Position numbers and translations under genes: made by a program | Shown: positions 33,648-44,910 of the stretch, piece by piece | How positions within the stretch are numbered: position 1 is the stretch's first letter | Layout: each line of letters starts with the position of its first letter | Origin: Codonopsis lanceolata | Lineage: Eukaryota; Streptophyta; Magnoliopsida; Asterales; Campanulaceae | Direction: 5' to 3' | Length of the DNA: 64,000 bases | Assembly: GCA_013146195.2 (NCBI GenBank) | Contig: CM028379.1 | Coordinates: 59,407,693 to 59,471,692, forward strand | Notes under the pieces: generated by a model | The model's database searches: none | What the model was told of the DNA's origin: nothing | The model's input: only the letters and a program-made list of their open reading frames with translations

Positions 33648-34118
33648 GTGACGGCCATCCATCATAAATCAAAAGAAAGCTTATATCCCCAGCGGGTTAG
33701 CCACGAGAAAGTCAGAAAAACAACAGCAGCAGAAGAAAAAGCAGCGGCAATAGTAAAATCCCTAGGAAGAGAAATGCAAAGAAAAACAAAGAAAAAATGC
33801 CGGAAAGAAAAAAGTGCAGCAAGAAAAAAAAAATGTAAGAGAAAAAATGCAAGAAAAGAAAAAAGTGCAGCAAGGAAAGAAAATGCAGCAGAAAGGAAAA
33901 GTGCAACAACAAAGGAGAATGCAAGAAAGAAAAATCACCAGCAAAAGAAAATATCCAGCAAGAGTCAGCAAAGAAACCAAAGAAACCAAAGAGTCAACAA
34001 AGAAAGCAAGAGTCAAAAGAGTGGCAAAAGCAGCAAAAGCAACAAAGAAAGTAAAAACAACAAGCAGCAAAATGAAAGAAGAACAGAACAGAAAGCAAGA
34101 AAAGGTAAGAAACAGTAA
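33648..34118 (+). other. Purine-rich tract of element C with open Lys/Gln/Arg-rich frames
   Basis: Two overlapping plus frames (33648-34118 and 33814-34251) stay open and encode Lys, Arg, Gln, Glu, Asn and Ser almost exclusively. This follows from the base composition (A/G with few T) and is not evidence of a protein gene. Element A has a similar element-sense purine-rich tract at the corresponding side of its interior. Confidence 0.6.
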
Positions 34119-34154
34119 AGTATTCATATTTTACATGCATGCATCTCATCTGAT

Positions 34155-34520
34155 GTTTGTTGGATCTTTTCCGCAAGGGGTGCATACCCCGGGTCACTTA
34201 GGGAAAAGGTTGGTCCCACCATTGCATTCGACGAAGGGTGCCTATCCCTGAGGATGCAATGTCTTATAATGTGTTCCACCTGGTTGTTGGATCTTTTCCG
34301 CAAGGGGTGCATACCCTGGGTCACTTAGGGAAAAGATTGGTCTCACCATTGCATTCGACGAAGGGTGCCCATCCCTGAGGATGCAATGTCTTATGATGTA
34401 TTCCTTCTGGTTTGTTGAATCTTTTCCGCAAGGGGTGCATACCCCGGGTCACTTAGGGAAAAGATTACCGTATTCGACGAAGGGTGCCTCTCCCTAAGGA
34501 TACGATGTTTCATGAGGTAT
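34155..34520 (+). repeat. Minisatellite of element C, about 125-bp units, three copies
   Basis: Each unit begins with GTTGGATCTTTTCCGCAAGG and contains GGGGTGCATACCCC, TCACTTAGGGAAAAG and CATTCGACGAAGGGTGCC, at about 34155, 34281 and 34410. CTTTTCC and GGAAAAG can pair, and so can GGGGT/ACCCC. Same relative place as the 43-bp array of element A, but a different sequence. Confidence 0.85.
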
Positions 34521-34839
34521 AACTGTTGTTTGTTTACATCGGGCCGAACTACGTTTGGTCTGATTCCTTTTATTAAGGGATATGTAGGCAGCCTATTTCG
34601 GTATGTCCGATCATCAAAGTACTTAAATTGCATATCTACTTAAAAACTACGATAACTTGTTACAACCGACTAAATATGTCTAAGATATGTGAGATTTGAC
34701 ATGCATTATAAATTGCTGCATTATAACTACTACCTGTTGCATTACTCCCCATTATAATTTCCACGAAATTTGGGAGTATATTTCTTATCAACGATGTTCG
34801 TTTACTCGGTAAACCTTGCGTTACCCGTAAACTCCCTCG

Positions 34840-34850
34840 TTGAGGGGCTC
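34840..34850 (+). promoter_or_regulatory. Polypurine tract of element C
   Basis: TTGAGGGGCTC directly before the LTR start TGTAGACACCC. Confidence 0.8.
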
Positions 34851-35857
34851 TGTAGACACCCTAATTTCGTACCCCTGGTATGTGACATGAGATGTAATAT
34901 CAAGACCTGTTAAAACTTAACAAATGTCAAGTTACAAGGTTTAAAAATGCAAAAAGAAAAGAAGGATGCGTAAAACAGTGAAATGCAGGGGTCAAAGTGT
35001 AAAAAAGGACCCCCAAAAAGAGGCCCAGGCGCCACCCACATGCAAACCAGGTGAGGCGCCCAGAACCCATATGGGTGGCGCCCAATAGTGCTTTGGGCAC
35101 TGTAGCATTTTGCATCCGGTACACTCTTTCAAGCACGCGGTACAAGTCGATGAAGCACAAAAAGAAAATCCTAAATGACGGAGGGATCCCTCCTCCCAGC
35201 TATAAATAACAATGCCCGGCTTCAGTGAATTAATTCACGAAAAACTCATCGCACACAGTTCACACACCGCTTTTAGTTTACGTAGTGAGCGATCGTGAGA
35301 AAGAGAGAGTACCATTCCTCCAAAAGCCTCGAAGCTCTTTCAAATCTTCTCCAACTTAAAACTAACCGGTCAAAGTGAACCTTAACCTTCCAGCTAGGAT
35401 TCCACACTATTTCCCGGTCCAAAAATCCTAAAAAGAGCAGTTGCTCTGCCGAATCCAGAGGCCAAATCCGTCAGAAACAAGCAGTTGTCTGCCCAATTTC
35501 CGCCAGAAGCAAGCATACAACAGCAAAAAAACAAGCAGTTACTCCGCCCGTTTCACGTTGCTAGAAAACAGCTTTCGAAAATAGTTACCCTGCCCGAATC
35601 TTCACAACAAAAAAGACTCCCTCTCCCGGAAGGACAGAGCGAACACAACCTACGCTCTTAAAGGTAAGCCTTTAAGAGGTTTTTATAAAATAAAAAAAAA
35701 GTGCTATTTTCAGCCGGTCCGATGTAAAAAATATAAGCAGTTATAGTGTCCGAATTTCCATAGAAAATAGCACTAAAAAGAGTCATTATTATGGTCAAAT
35801 ATTTATAAGTGTATTTGTAATTACTGGAAGGAAGCGACTGCAAGTTTGTAATAATGT

Positions 35858-35927
<70 letters not shown>

Positions 35928-36684
35928 TTTTAAATGTTTTATTTCATTTGCTAAATAAATATAATAAAAAGCATATTTTAGCCAAAAACTATTTTTGAGA
36001 CCGAAAGGGCGAGTTGGGTACCTAACACCTTCTCATCTCGTAACTTAGCCTCCGAACCTCTTTTTACAAACTCTGGTTATTTTTTGTTTTTCTTTATTTC
36101 TCCTTAAAATAAAGATGACGACTCTTTTATAACATTTTGGATCACAGTGAGGTCCGCAACATCATTTTTTTACACTTTTCCGTTTTCCTTTAAACAAGGG
36201 AAGATAAGAATGAAAAGGGTGATGCACCTTCTATATCTTGTTTTCCCCTAAACAATGGAGGATGAGACACGGAAAACTCAAAGCACTCATAGTGACCCAG
36301 AATGAACCCAAGTCAAGAGTGAGTCAGGGCCTGTTCCCACGCGCCTTCGCAACATCATTTTTTTGCAATTTTATGTTTTCCTCTAAACAAAAGAAGATGA
36401 GAATGAAAAGGGTGATGCGTTTTCTATATTTTGTTTTCACCTAAACACAAGGGAGGGTGAGATAGGAAAAAAAAATCCAAAACACTCACAATGGACTTAA
36501 GCACACTCAAGTGACCGAGGCGAATTCAATGCACTTTTTGACAACACTATTTTCGCACTTTTAATTTCGACTTCCCCTAAATAAGGGAGGACAGAATGAA
36601 AAGAGTGATGTCCACCCCGAGCCGCGGGTTCCCCTAAAAAAGGGAGCACGCGATCCGGGGGGATCTCATCCCGGGGCACCCACA
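34851..36684 (+). repeat. 3' LTR of element C, 1834 bp
   Basis: Starts TGTAGACACCCTAATTTCGT and ends GGGGCACCCACA. A TATA box TATAAATAAC lies at 35201-35210. A (TA)n run of about 65 bp sits at 35861-35925. Sub-repeats with CCTAAACAAGGGAGG-type words lie in 36180-36640, matching the triplicated motif of element A's LTR. The right flank is the Helitron repeat array. Confidence 0.88.
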
Positions 36685-38600
36685 TAGGTCAAATAAATAA
36701 TTTATTATTTGCTAATCAATTTCATGAATAATAACTAAAAATATATCATAATAAATGATAATGTCAAATTAGTAAATTATATCTCTATCTATCTATCTAT
36801 CTAATTCTACTATAAAATTGTGAGTTGTCTCTTAGAAATTAATGTATGGACAAAATTAACATTTCATCAAATAAATCATCCACCATTTATTTAAAGACAA
36901 ACAAGTAAATTTATCATGATAAAAAATAATATTTTTACAAAAGTAATGTTTAATAAATCACTCCCTATTGAATAAGGTCAAATAAATAATTTATTATTTG
37001 CTAATCAATTCCATGAATAATAACTAAAAAATTATCATAATAAATGATAATGTCAAATTAGTAAATTATATCTCTATCTATCTATCTATTTCTACTATAA
37101 AATTGTGAGTTGTCTCTTAGAATTTAATGTATGGATAAAATTAATCTTTCATCTAATAAATCATCAACCATTTATTTAAGGACAAACAAGTAAATTTATC
37201 ATAATAAATGATAATGTTTGTAAAAAAATAACCCTAAATTTAATAAATCACTCACCATTGAATAAAGTCAAATAAGTAAATGTGTTATGAACTAATCAAT
37301 TACATGAATAATTACATAAAAACCCCTAAATTTAATAAATCACTCATCATTGAATAATGTCAAATAGGTAAATGTTATCTCTAACTATCTATCTTCTTTA
37401 ATATAAAAGTGTGAGTTGTCTCTTAGAAATTAATGTATGGATAAAATTAACTTTTAATCTAAGAAATCATCCACCAATTAATTTAAGGACAAGCAAGTAA
37501 ATTTATCTTCTTTAATATAAAAATGTGAATAGTCTCTTATAAATTAATGTATGAACAAAATTAACCTTTCATCTAATAAACCCTCAACCACTTATTTAAG
37601 GACAAACAAGTAAATTTAGCATGATAAAAAATAATATTTGTACAAAAGTTATGTTTAGTATATAACTCCCCCATTAAATAAGGTCAAATAAATAATTTAT
37701 TATTTGCTAATCAATTCCATGAATAATAACTAAAAAATTATCATAATAAATGATAATGTCAAATTAGTAAATTATATCTCTTTCTATCTGTCTATTTCTA
37801 CTATAAAATTATAAGTTGTCTCTCAAAAATTAATGTATGGACAAAATTAACCTTTCATCTAATAAATCATCCACCATTTATTTAAGGAAAAATAAGTAAA
37901 TTTATCATAATAAATGATAATGTTTGTAAGAAAATAACCCTAAATTTAATAAATCAATCACCATTGAATAAGGTCAAATAAGTAAATTTGTTATGAGCTA
38001 ATCAATTACACGAATATTTACAAAAAAGAACCCTAAATTTAATAAATAACTCACCATTGAACAATGTCAAATAGGTAAATGTTATCTCTATCTATTTATC
38101 TTCTTTACTATAAAAGTGTGAGTTGTCTTTTAGAAATTAATGTATGGATAAAATTATCCTTTCATCTAATAAATCATCCATCATTTATTTAAGGACAAAC
38201 AAGTAAATGTATCTTCTTTACTATAAAAATGTGAGTTGTCTCTTATAAATTAATGTATGGACAAAATTAACATTTCATCAAATAAATCATCCACCATTTA
38301 TTTAAGGACAAACAAGTAAATTTATCTTCTTTACTATAAAAATGTGAGTTGTCTCTTAGAAATTAATGTATAGCCAAAATTAATCTTTCATCTAATGAAC
38401 CATTCATCATTTATTTCATGACAAACAAGTAAATTTATCATGATAAAAAATAATATTTGTACAAAATAAATGCTTAATAAATCCCTTTCCACTGAATTAG
38501 GTCAAATAAATAATTTATTATTTGCTAATCAATTCTATAAATAATTACCAAAATAACCATAAATTTAATAAATCACTCACCATTGAATAAGGTCCAAAAA
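36685..38600 (+). repeat. Higher-order tandem array inside the Helitron
   Basis: Starts of the TGTGAGTTGTCTCTTA unit lie at about 36806, 37091, 37394, 37506, 37797, 38101, 38214 and 38327. Successive intervals are about 285, 303, 112, 291, 304, 113 and 113 bp: a long-long-short block of about 700 bp occurs twice, with one extra short unit. The long units carry the extra segment GGTCAAATAAATAATTTATT and TAATCAATTCCATGAATAAT. Confidence 0.88.
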
Positions 38601-38680
38601 ATAAATAAGTTAATTTCAGATTTAACATTAATTCTAAATCAAATCTCTAAGATACCCCAAGTGTCCAAGTGTCTACCTTT

Positions 38681-38717
<37 letters not shown>

Positions 38718-39590
38718 CAAATTTTGAATTATTTTGGTGTACATTTCTTTTAAACCTTTAATTATCACTAATTATGCATCTTTTTTTAACCTTTAAAGAG
38801 GGTTTAGTTTGTTTGTTGGTGACATATTCTTCTTCCAATATTGAATTGCAATTGTTTGCAATTTTCATATGACCCCCTGGTTTCTATGATATTACAAACA
38901 ACCCATATTTTTCTGATTTATGACACTTCAACTAACGGATTTAGGGTTAGGAACTATTGGCGTCCAAAATTTACATTCTTTGGTGTGTGGCGTGCATTTG
39001 CGTTGTACAGTCTCTAATGGACTTTCTTAAAGTTTAGAGACTAATGGTCTAATTTTCCCTTAAATGAAATTTTATTTTTATTTTTGGGATATTTTCTTAA
39101 CTTTAAAGTTAATTATAAGAATTTTTTAACTATTTTTCTGATTATTGAAACAATTATTCATTAATTTTTATTACAAATATATCTTAAATATCAAATGATT
39201 AACTAAATGATAGAATTATAACTAAATCCAACTTTCCACCCAAGGAAAAAGACCAAAATAATCCCCATGTCATATACAAAGTGTCATTTTCCATTAATAT
39301 TATTAACTCTCATGGACGTGAGGGGGCAAAGTGGGGTGAATAGCAAAATTGTGTATGAAAGTAAGACACATAATTTACAGTTTAGGGTGTAACGTAAGAT
39401 TTAAGTAAATACATCCGGTAGCGAATCATATTTTGGCCCCATAAAAATTATGCCAAAAAAAACAAATATCCCATCAAAGCTTCTATCAAATCATACTTTG
39501 ATTTTTTTATGATTAATTTAATTTATAGGAGAAATATACACACACATATATGTATGTATGTATGTATATATTTACACACACACACACACA

Positions 39591-39658
<68 letters not shown>

Positions 39659-39821
39659 CTCGTGAAAAATATATATTAAAAGTTCATAAGGGACCATTTA
39701 AAAAATATATATATAGATTTTTCCTATATAAAAATAATAATTAAAATTAAACAAAAAAATGAAGATAAAACATTTTGCAAAAATCATTAAGAACACGTGC
39801 AAGGCACGTGTACCTAACTAG
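36685..39821 (+). mobile_element. Helitron with amplified 5' terminal segment
   Basis: The 3' end at 39793-39821 is textbook: an 8-bp stem ACACGTGC/GCACGTGT with loop AAG, a 6-nt spacer, and terminal CTAG, followed by T. The 5' part holds eight copies of a TCTWCTWTAATATAAAA-GTGTGAGTTGTCTC-type terminus. No Rep/helicase frame is present, so it is non-autonomous. Element C's LTR is inserted in the array, so the true 5' boundary is not visible. 38601-39780 is AT-rich filler with (TA)n at 38684-38715 and a (CA)n(TA)n compound microsatellite at 39538-39657. Confidence 0.8.
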
Positions 39822-40288
39822 TTACTATAGAAGAATGTATCTCACATTTGTTAAAAATTAATGTTACTTGTAAAAATATTATTATTACCAATAGAAAAGA
39901 TGTATATCACTTGCTTAGAAAGAAATGTTTTCTTTAAAAGTCTTTAGATAAAACTTTTATTACCAATAAAAATAGAAAAGAAATATTTTAAATTGTTAGA
40001 ATATGAATAATGATTTTAAAAGTCTCAAAATAAATATTTTAATATCATAAAGTTCAAAATTTAAGAAGTCTACTAATATATATATGTTAAAAAGCTTTCA
40101 TTTGAACGAAAATTTATTTTTCTTTTCATTCATGACAATGATGATAAGAATTGTATAATATTATTTTTATTATTGCTATTACTATTGCTATACTTTTTTT
40201 TATAACATTAATACTATTATTATTCTCAAGCATTCAAAAAAGTAATCATTTCCACCAAAAAGCAAAACCGCTAACCCAAAATCATTTA
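39822..40288. other. Intergenic AT-rich sequence
   Basis: Nothing recognisable; the frame at 40151-40417 is low in complexity and runs into a MITE. Confidence 0.5.
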
Positions 40289-40545
40289 CTCCCTCTGTCC
40301 TTAAATTATCGTTCTCCTTTCCTTTTCGTTCGTCCCAAAATAATTATCCACTTTGAAACTTACCATTTTAAAACATCACTTTTATTATTTTACCCTTATT
40401 TTTTTACTTTATTTTAATTATGAGTCATATACATATGAACATTAAAGAAAACTACATATTAAACCAATATAAATAATCAAATCAATTGTTTTTTCTTAAA
40501 CTGTTCGTCAGATCAACTAGGACGATTATTTAGGAACGGATGGAG
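40289..40545 (+). mobile_element. Mariner-type MITE, family M1, copy 2
   Basis: TA-flanked (40287-40288 and 40546-40547). Begins CTCCCTCTGTCCTTAAATTA and ends TAGGAACGGATGGAG. Aligns with 9255-9511 throughout. Confidence 0.85.
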
Positions 40546-40951
40546 TATCAATCGACAACAATTTGATGCCACCTTCTTGTTCTTTTCCTTTTCCAAATTG
40601 ATGGCGCATGATTACAACAACTACCTCAGTTGACCCTTTCCAATTTCTTCTTTTTAATTTTTCCAAATTGAAGTCACTTATTAATGGATATTAAATGAAA
40701 TCACCTACTATTTCAATATTTAATATATTCAAACAATAATTCCGTCACATTGAATGAAGATGGGACGTGTGTCTTTTTTCTCAATTTTGGGATCCACTTT
40801 TCCATCTATGAAGTGGACAAAATTAGACCACGTACAATGGGGATCAATTGGGAGCATGGAAGAAATTCTTCTATAAATTAGGAAGAGCTATCGATAGGAA
40901 AATTAGGAAAAGAATGTAGGGGTAGCTTTGGAGGCTACCCAATTTAAGAAT
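40546..40951. other. Intergenic sequence, nothing recognised
   Basis: AT-rich, no gene or clear repeat. Confidence 0.5.
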
Positions 40952-41142
40952 AGTAATGTTAGGGTCATTCTAATATTATTTAATTTTGGGTATCAAATGA
41001 TATGGTATCTTATGTGTTATATTGTTAACATAACTTTTTAACTTATAGTAGAGCCCATAAAATGTCAAATAAGATGACACATTGGAAACCACATCATTTG
41101 GTACACAAATTTGAGTGTTCATTGAGTGACTCTAGCATTACT
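40952..41142. mobile_element. Mutator-like MITE (candidate)
   Basis: Ends AGTAATGTTAGGGTCATTCT and, on the other strand, AGTAATGCTAGAGTCACTCA are inverted repeats (17 of 22 bases agree). Flanks TTTAAGAAT and TTCAAGAAT agree at 8 of 9 positions after skipping the first base on the right, fitting the 9-bp duplication of Mutator-like elements. Confidence 0.55.
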
Positions 41143-41539
41143 CATTCAAGAATAGTAAACATCTTCCTTCCAGCCACTTTTCCACATGGCGGATTATAAC
41201 TGGTTGGATAAAATTTTCCTTTTTATCCCATTTTTGGCCTATTTTTCATCTCAAAAATTATTTTTTTTCAATTTTTTAAAAAATATCTACACATTTTTAT
41301 CTATAAATAGAGACTTGATTTGTTGAATTTGGATACCAACTCAATTTTCTATATTTTTATCTAAATAATTGAGATAAAAATAGTGAAGATGTAAAGTTAT
41401 TGAGATTTATGTCACCCCGCTATAAGGTGTTTTATTGTTGGATAGCTTAGAGCAGCTTAAAGAAATTTTTTTTATTTATTTTTAATGATTTGAGTAGCTT
41501 GGGGGAGCAACATTTGCTCCCCCATTGTACATACTTTTA
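41143..41539. other. Intergenic sequence, nothing recognised
   Basis: AT-rich, no gene or repeat identified. Confidence 0.5.
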
Positions 41540-41839
41540 GGGCTTGTTTGATAGACGGATAATGATAAAAAGTATTATTAATCTCACTATTATTAATGCT
41601 CTCGCTATTAATCTTCACTTGTATATCGGGGATAGTTTTGAGATTACAAATGTTAATCCTAATTTTTTTTAGTGAGGGCGCTAATAATACCACCATCTCC
41701 CTTGATATTAATAGTGAGAGATAATGACTTTATCCGGATAACTCGTGTAATTAGTCCCACTCACCTATTTCGTACCAAACATCACGCAACTCGGATTATT
41801 AATCATATCTGGTGTTAATCCTTGCTACCAAACGACATC
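41540..41839. mobile_element. Tourist/Harbinger-type MITE, 300 bp
   Basis: Left end GGGCTTGTTTGATAG and right end, read inverted, GATGTCGTTTGGTAG, flanked by TTA on both sides (41537-41539 and 41840-41842). TTA duplications and GGGCNTGTTTG ends are typical of PIF/Harbinger MITEs. Confidence 0.7.
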
Positions 41840-42079
41840 TTAAAACTTTATTTTGAAAAATAATGTCTTTATTGATTTAATCCATATCAAGTCAATTTTT
41901 GTCGCTCTTTTCCAACTCCATTGTCCTTTACTCTCCATCGTCTCTTCATTTGTAAAAACACCATATCCGAGGCGGCCGCCACTTATTCTAGCTACACATG
42001 CACATATTGAGTTAAAAAGATACTCAAACCATTTAGAGAAAAATAATTCAGAATAAGATTAGACTATTTTATGGTGGTG

Positions 42080-42417
42080 CTTGCTGAAATCGGGGTGTTT
42101 CTGTCGCTAAATGTTTTTAAGATTTAATTAAAATTTAATTTCAGCGACGGGGTTTCTGTCGCTAAAGGTCATCTTTAGCGACGGAATACTCCGTCGCTGA
42201 AATTAAATTTTAATTAAATCCTGAAAACACTTAGCGACGGAGTATTTCGCCGCTGGAGGTCACCTTTAGCGATGGAAATTCCGTCACAAATAAATGTTGT
42301 CGCTGATGGCATTATTACGTCAATTCCGTAGTTGATGATCAATTTTCGTCGCTATGTACTGACGGCATATTACCGTCGCTGAAAATTCTGTGGCTGAAGG
42401 AGCCTTTTCTAGTAGTG
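42080..42417 (-). mobile_element. CACTA (En/Spm-type) terminus with subterminal inverted repeats
   Basis: On the minus strand the end reads CACTACTAGAAAAGGCTCC, the standard CACTA terminus, at 42417. The subterminal region is full of CCGTCGCTAAA / TTTAGCGACGG words. 42101-42240 forms one imperfect palindrome of about 140 bp. The other terminus was not found in the window, so this is a solo end or strongly deleted copy. The inner boundary is approximate. Confidence 0.75.
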
Positions 42418-42811
42418 ACTCGACTGATACCTCTCTTTTCACATCTTTCAGACACCAAAGAGAGTTGATTTATATGAACAAATCTGTAACCCAGAAGATG
42501 AAGATAAACATTGTTTATCGAGATTTGTAACTTTATTATTTACAGTTGGACCCTTTATAAATTTACTTTTGTTTTTCTTTGAGATTTGACTTTGACTTTG
42601 ATAATTCAATGTTATAATTGTCCAAATATAAGGGCAAAAAAGGGATTTCACTCAAATTTAACGTCCTGGGCTAATGCCCGTTAATTAGAAAATGGGCTTG
42701 CTTGCATCATAACAAAAGTTGGATGACCAAAATAGACATTTCAAACTTTCGGTGGCCGAATTGCAAAAAAGGGTAAAGTTGGGTGTCCCATTTTTGTGTT
42801 TTGCCTATAAA
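42418..42811. other. Intergenic sequence, nothing recognised
   Basis: No gene or repeat identified before the copia LTR. Confidence 0.5.
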
Positions 42812-43036
42812 ATATTAGAGAATAATATACTAATTATTATTATTGTTTATTTTTAATTAGTAATTAGTGGTAATTAATTCCCTTGTATAGTTCTTTCCTT
42901 TTTTATGTTACCTTCCTTGTATAAGTTTCTTGTATCATATTCCAAGTGTAACCCTAATTGTAACTCTCCCTATAAATAGGTGATTCAATCAATGGAAATG
43001 TCACACAGTTATTCCTAAACTTTATTAGTTTCTACA
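42812..43036 (+). repeat. 5' LTR of the RE1-like copia
   Basis: Begins ATTAGAGAATAATATAC (first TG degraded) and ends TAGTTTCTACA. TATA box CCCTATAAATAGG at about 42969-42980. Left boundary approximate. Confidence 0.6.
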
Positions 43037-43105
43037 TGGTATCACAGCTTTGCTCCTAAAACCTTCATCTTCTTCTTCTAGCCGTCGCCCCTACCACCCT
43101 TCGTC

Positions 43106-44906
43106 ATGGCTAACAGAAATTACTCCCTCACCATTAGAAACCTCCTTGACCCTACACAAACCTTCGACCTCATTAACGTCTCTCACTACAATATCACCAA
43201 ACTCACCTCCACAAACTACATAGCTTGTAAACTCTAAGTTGAGGCCACCCTCATTTGTTATGACCTCTATAAGTTTGTAGACAGCTCACACCCATGCCCG
43301 CCTTCCACCATCCTAGTCAAGGATGATCAATCATTCAAGGACGTTCCTGTCCCAAACCCACACTACAAACCCTGGATTCGGCAAGACAAACTCTTGTTCG
43401 GCGCCCTTATTGGTTTCCTCTCTACTCCCCTAGCTCCTATGATCCAGTAGGCCGCCACTACTAGAGAAGCATGGGAAACTCTGGCTCACACCTATGCTCG
43501 GCTGATTCGCGGCCACATCAAGCAGATTAAAGACTACCTCAAGTGGGCATCCAAGGGCATTCAGTTGGTCCCAGACTACATGTAGTCTATAAAAATTCGG
43601 GCAGATGAACTCGCGGCTCTGGGCAAACCGCTTGACCACAAGGATCTTATTGAGACCATCCTTGGTGGTTTGGATGATGACTACCGCCACATCGTGGATG
43701 TGGTGGAAGGTCGGGACACTCCCATATCATTTGATGAACTCCATGAAAAACTCATCAATCGAGAACTACTTCTGAAGCAGTCACAGCTCGCGTCCTTCTC
43801 GCATCCTGTCGCTGCCAGTGTTGCTATCTTGAGGAACCACAACTCGTACGCTCGGCACTCCTAGCAAGCTTGGGTAGCTTCCACTCAACTTCGGCAACCC
43901 TCCCAGCAATCTTTGGCTTTTGCACCCACCCCGCCAACTACGACCTTATCTTGGTAAGTGTCAGGGCTGTCGCCAACAGGCCCACACGGTTGCTCACTGC
44001 TCCAACTTTCAATTGGTGGCCACCACATCTCTGCCCGCTAACTTTACCTCGGCTAGTAACTACGCAAGGCACCCACGGACACACCTTGCGACCACAGTGG
44101 ACACTGGGACTCTGGGCTGGCTTCTCGACAGTGGAGCTTCTTGCCATGTTACCAACGATCTTGGCAACCTCCATCTTCACTCCAACCATCCGAGCACGGA
44201 TGACATGGTCATTGGTGATGGTACATGCCTACATATCTCCAAAACTAGTTCTTCTATCCTCCCCACCCTTGCACATACCTTTACTTTACAAAATGTCATG
44301 TTTGTTCCTAGCATGAAACGCAATCTCATATTCATATCTCAATTTTGTATATCCAATAACATGTCTATTGAGTTCTTACCATCTTCTTTTCATGTGAAGG
44401 ATCTACTGACAGGGAGAATACTACTGACCGGATAGTCTAAGGATGGTGTGTATGAATGGCTGACCACAGCTCCCTCTCCTCGCCCCTCTGCTTATGTTAG
44501 CTCCGAAGTCTCTCACCAAGATTGGCATCATCATCTTGGCCATCCGTCTGACCCCGTCCAAAGTCAGATACTCTCTAGCCTAGGTTTAGCATTAGACACC
44601 GCTCGCAATCATATTCATTGTAATGATTGTCTTTCTAATAAAACTTATAAACTTCATTTTCATCAAAATACTATTGTGTCTACTCTCCCTCTTCAAACTA
44701 TTTATACTGATGCTTGCACCTCCCACTTTCCCTCTATTGATGGGTTCAAATACTATGTGATCTTTGTTGATCACTATACCCATTACATTTGGCTTTACCC
44801 GCTCAGACTCAAATATGAGGTCACCACCATCTTTCACAAGTTTAAAGCCTTGGTGGAAAACTATTTTAAAACAACCATTGTCACTCTTTACTCGGACAAT
44901 GGAGGT
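43106..44906 (+). pseudogene. gag-protease-integrase of the RE1-like copia
   Basis: From ATG at 43106 the Gag start reads MANRNYSLTIRNLLDP, followed by the UBN2-type region (KPWIRQDKLLFGALIGFLS, IKQIKDYLKWASKGIQ, IRADELAALGKPLDHKDLIE). In-frame stops occur near 43236, 43448, 43582 and 43862. After a shift the zinc knuckle CQGCRQQAHTVAHC is intact, as is the protease box WLLDSGASCHVTND near 44118-44160. The integrase has its HHCC finger (WHHHLGHP, CNDC) and first two acids (YTDACTS, YSDNGG). It ends right after the second Asp, before the catalytic Glu, at the SIRE junction. Confidence 0.85.
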
Positions 44907-44910
44907 AAGT

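Larger units (their letters stand above)
33609..36684 (+). mobile_element. Element C: 3' half of an A-like Tat retrotransposon, plus orientation
   Basis: Contains a purine-rich interior, a minisatellite, a PPT and an LTR. 34530-34690 aligns with the reverse complement of 12860-13000 in element A (TAAGGGATATGTAGGC, TGTCTAAGATATG), so both belong to one family. No gag or pol lies in this part; the 5' half is missing. There is no PBS after the LTR, as expected for a 3' LTR. Confidence 0.8.
42812..44906 (+). mobile_element. RE1-like Ty1/copia element, 3' truncated
   Basis: LTR at about 42812-43036, PBS-like TGGTATCACAGC at 43037-43048 (one base off the tRNA-Met form), then gag, protease and integrase frames. 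It is cut at 44906 by the LTR of a SIRE element; RT, RNase H and the 3' LTR are missing. Confidence 0.8.

Noticed and set aside
33648..34251. Lys/Gln-rich plus-strand ORFs resembling a nuclear protein
   Set aside because: Two overlapping frames are both open and the residues follow directly from A/G composition; no start context or conserved motif.
43938..44316. Alternative frames overlapping the RE1-like protease
   Set aside because: They are shadows of the frame with the zinc knuckle and DSGA box.
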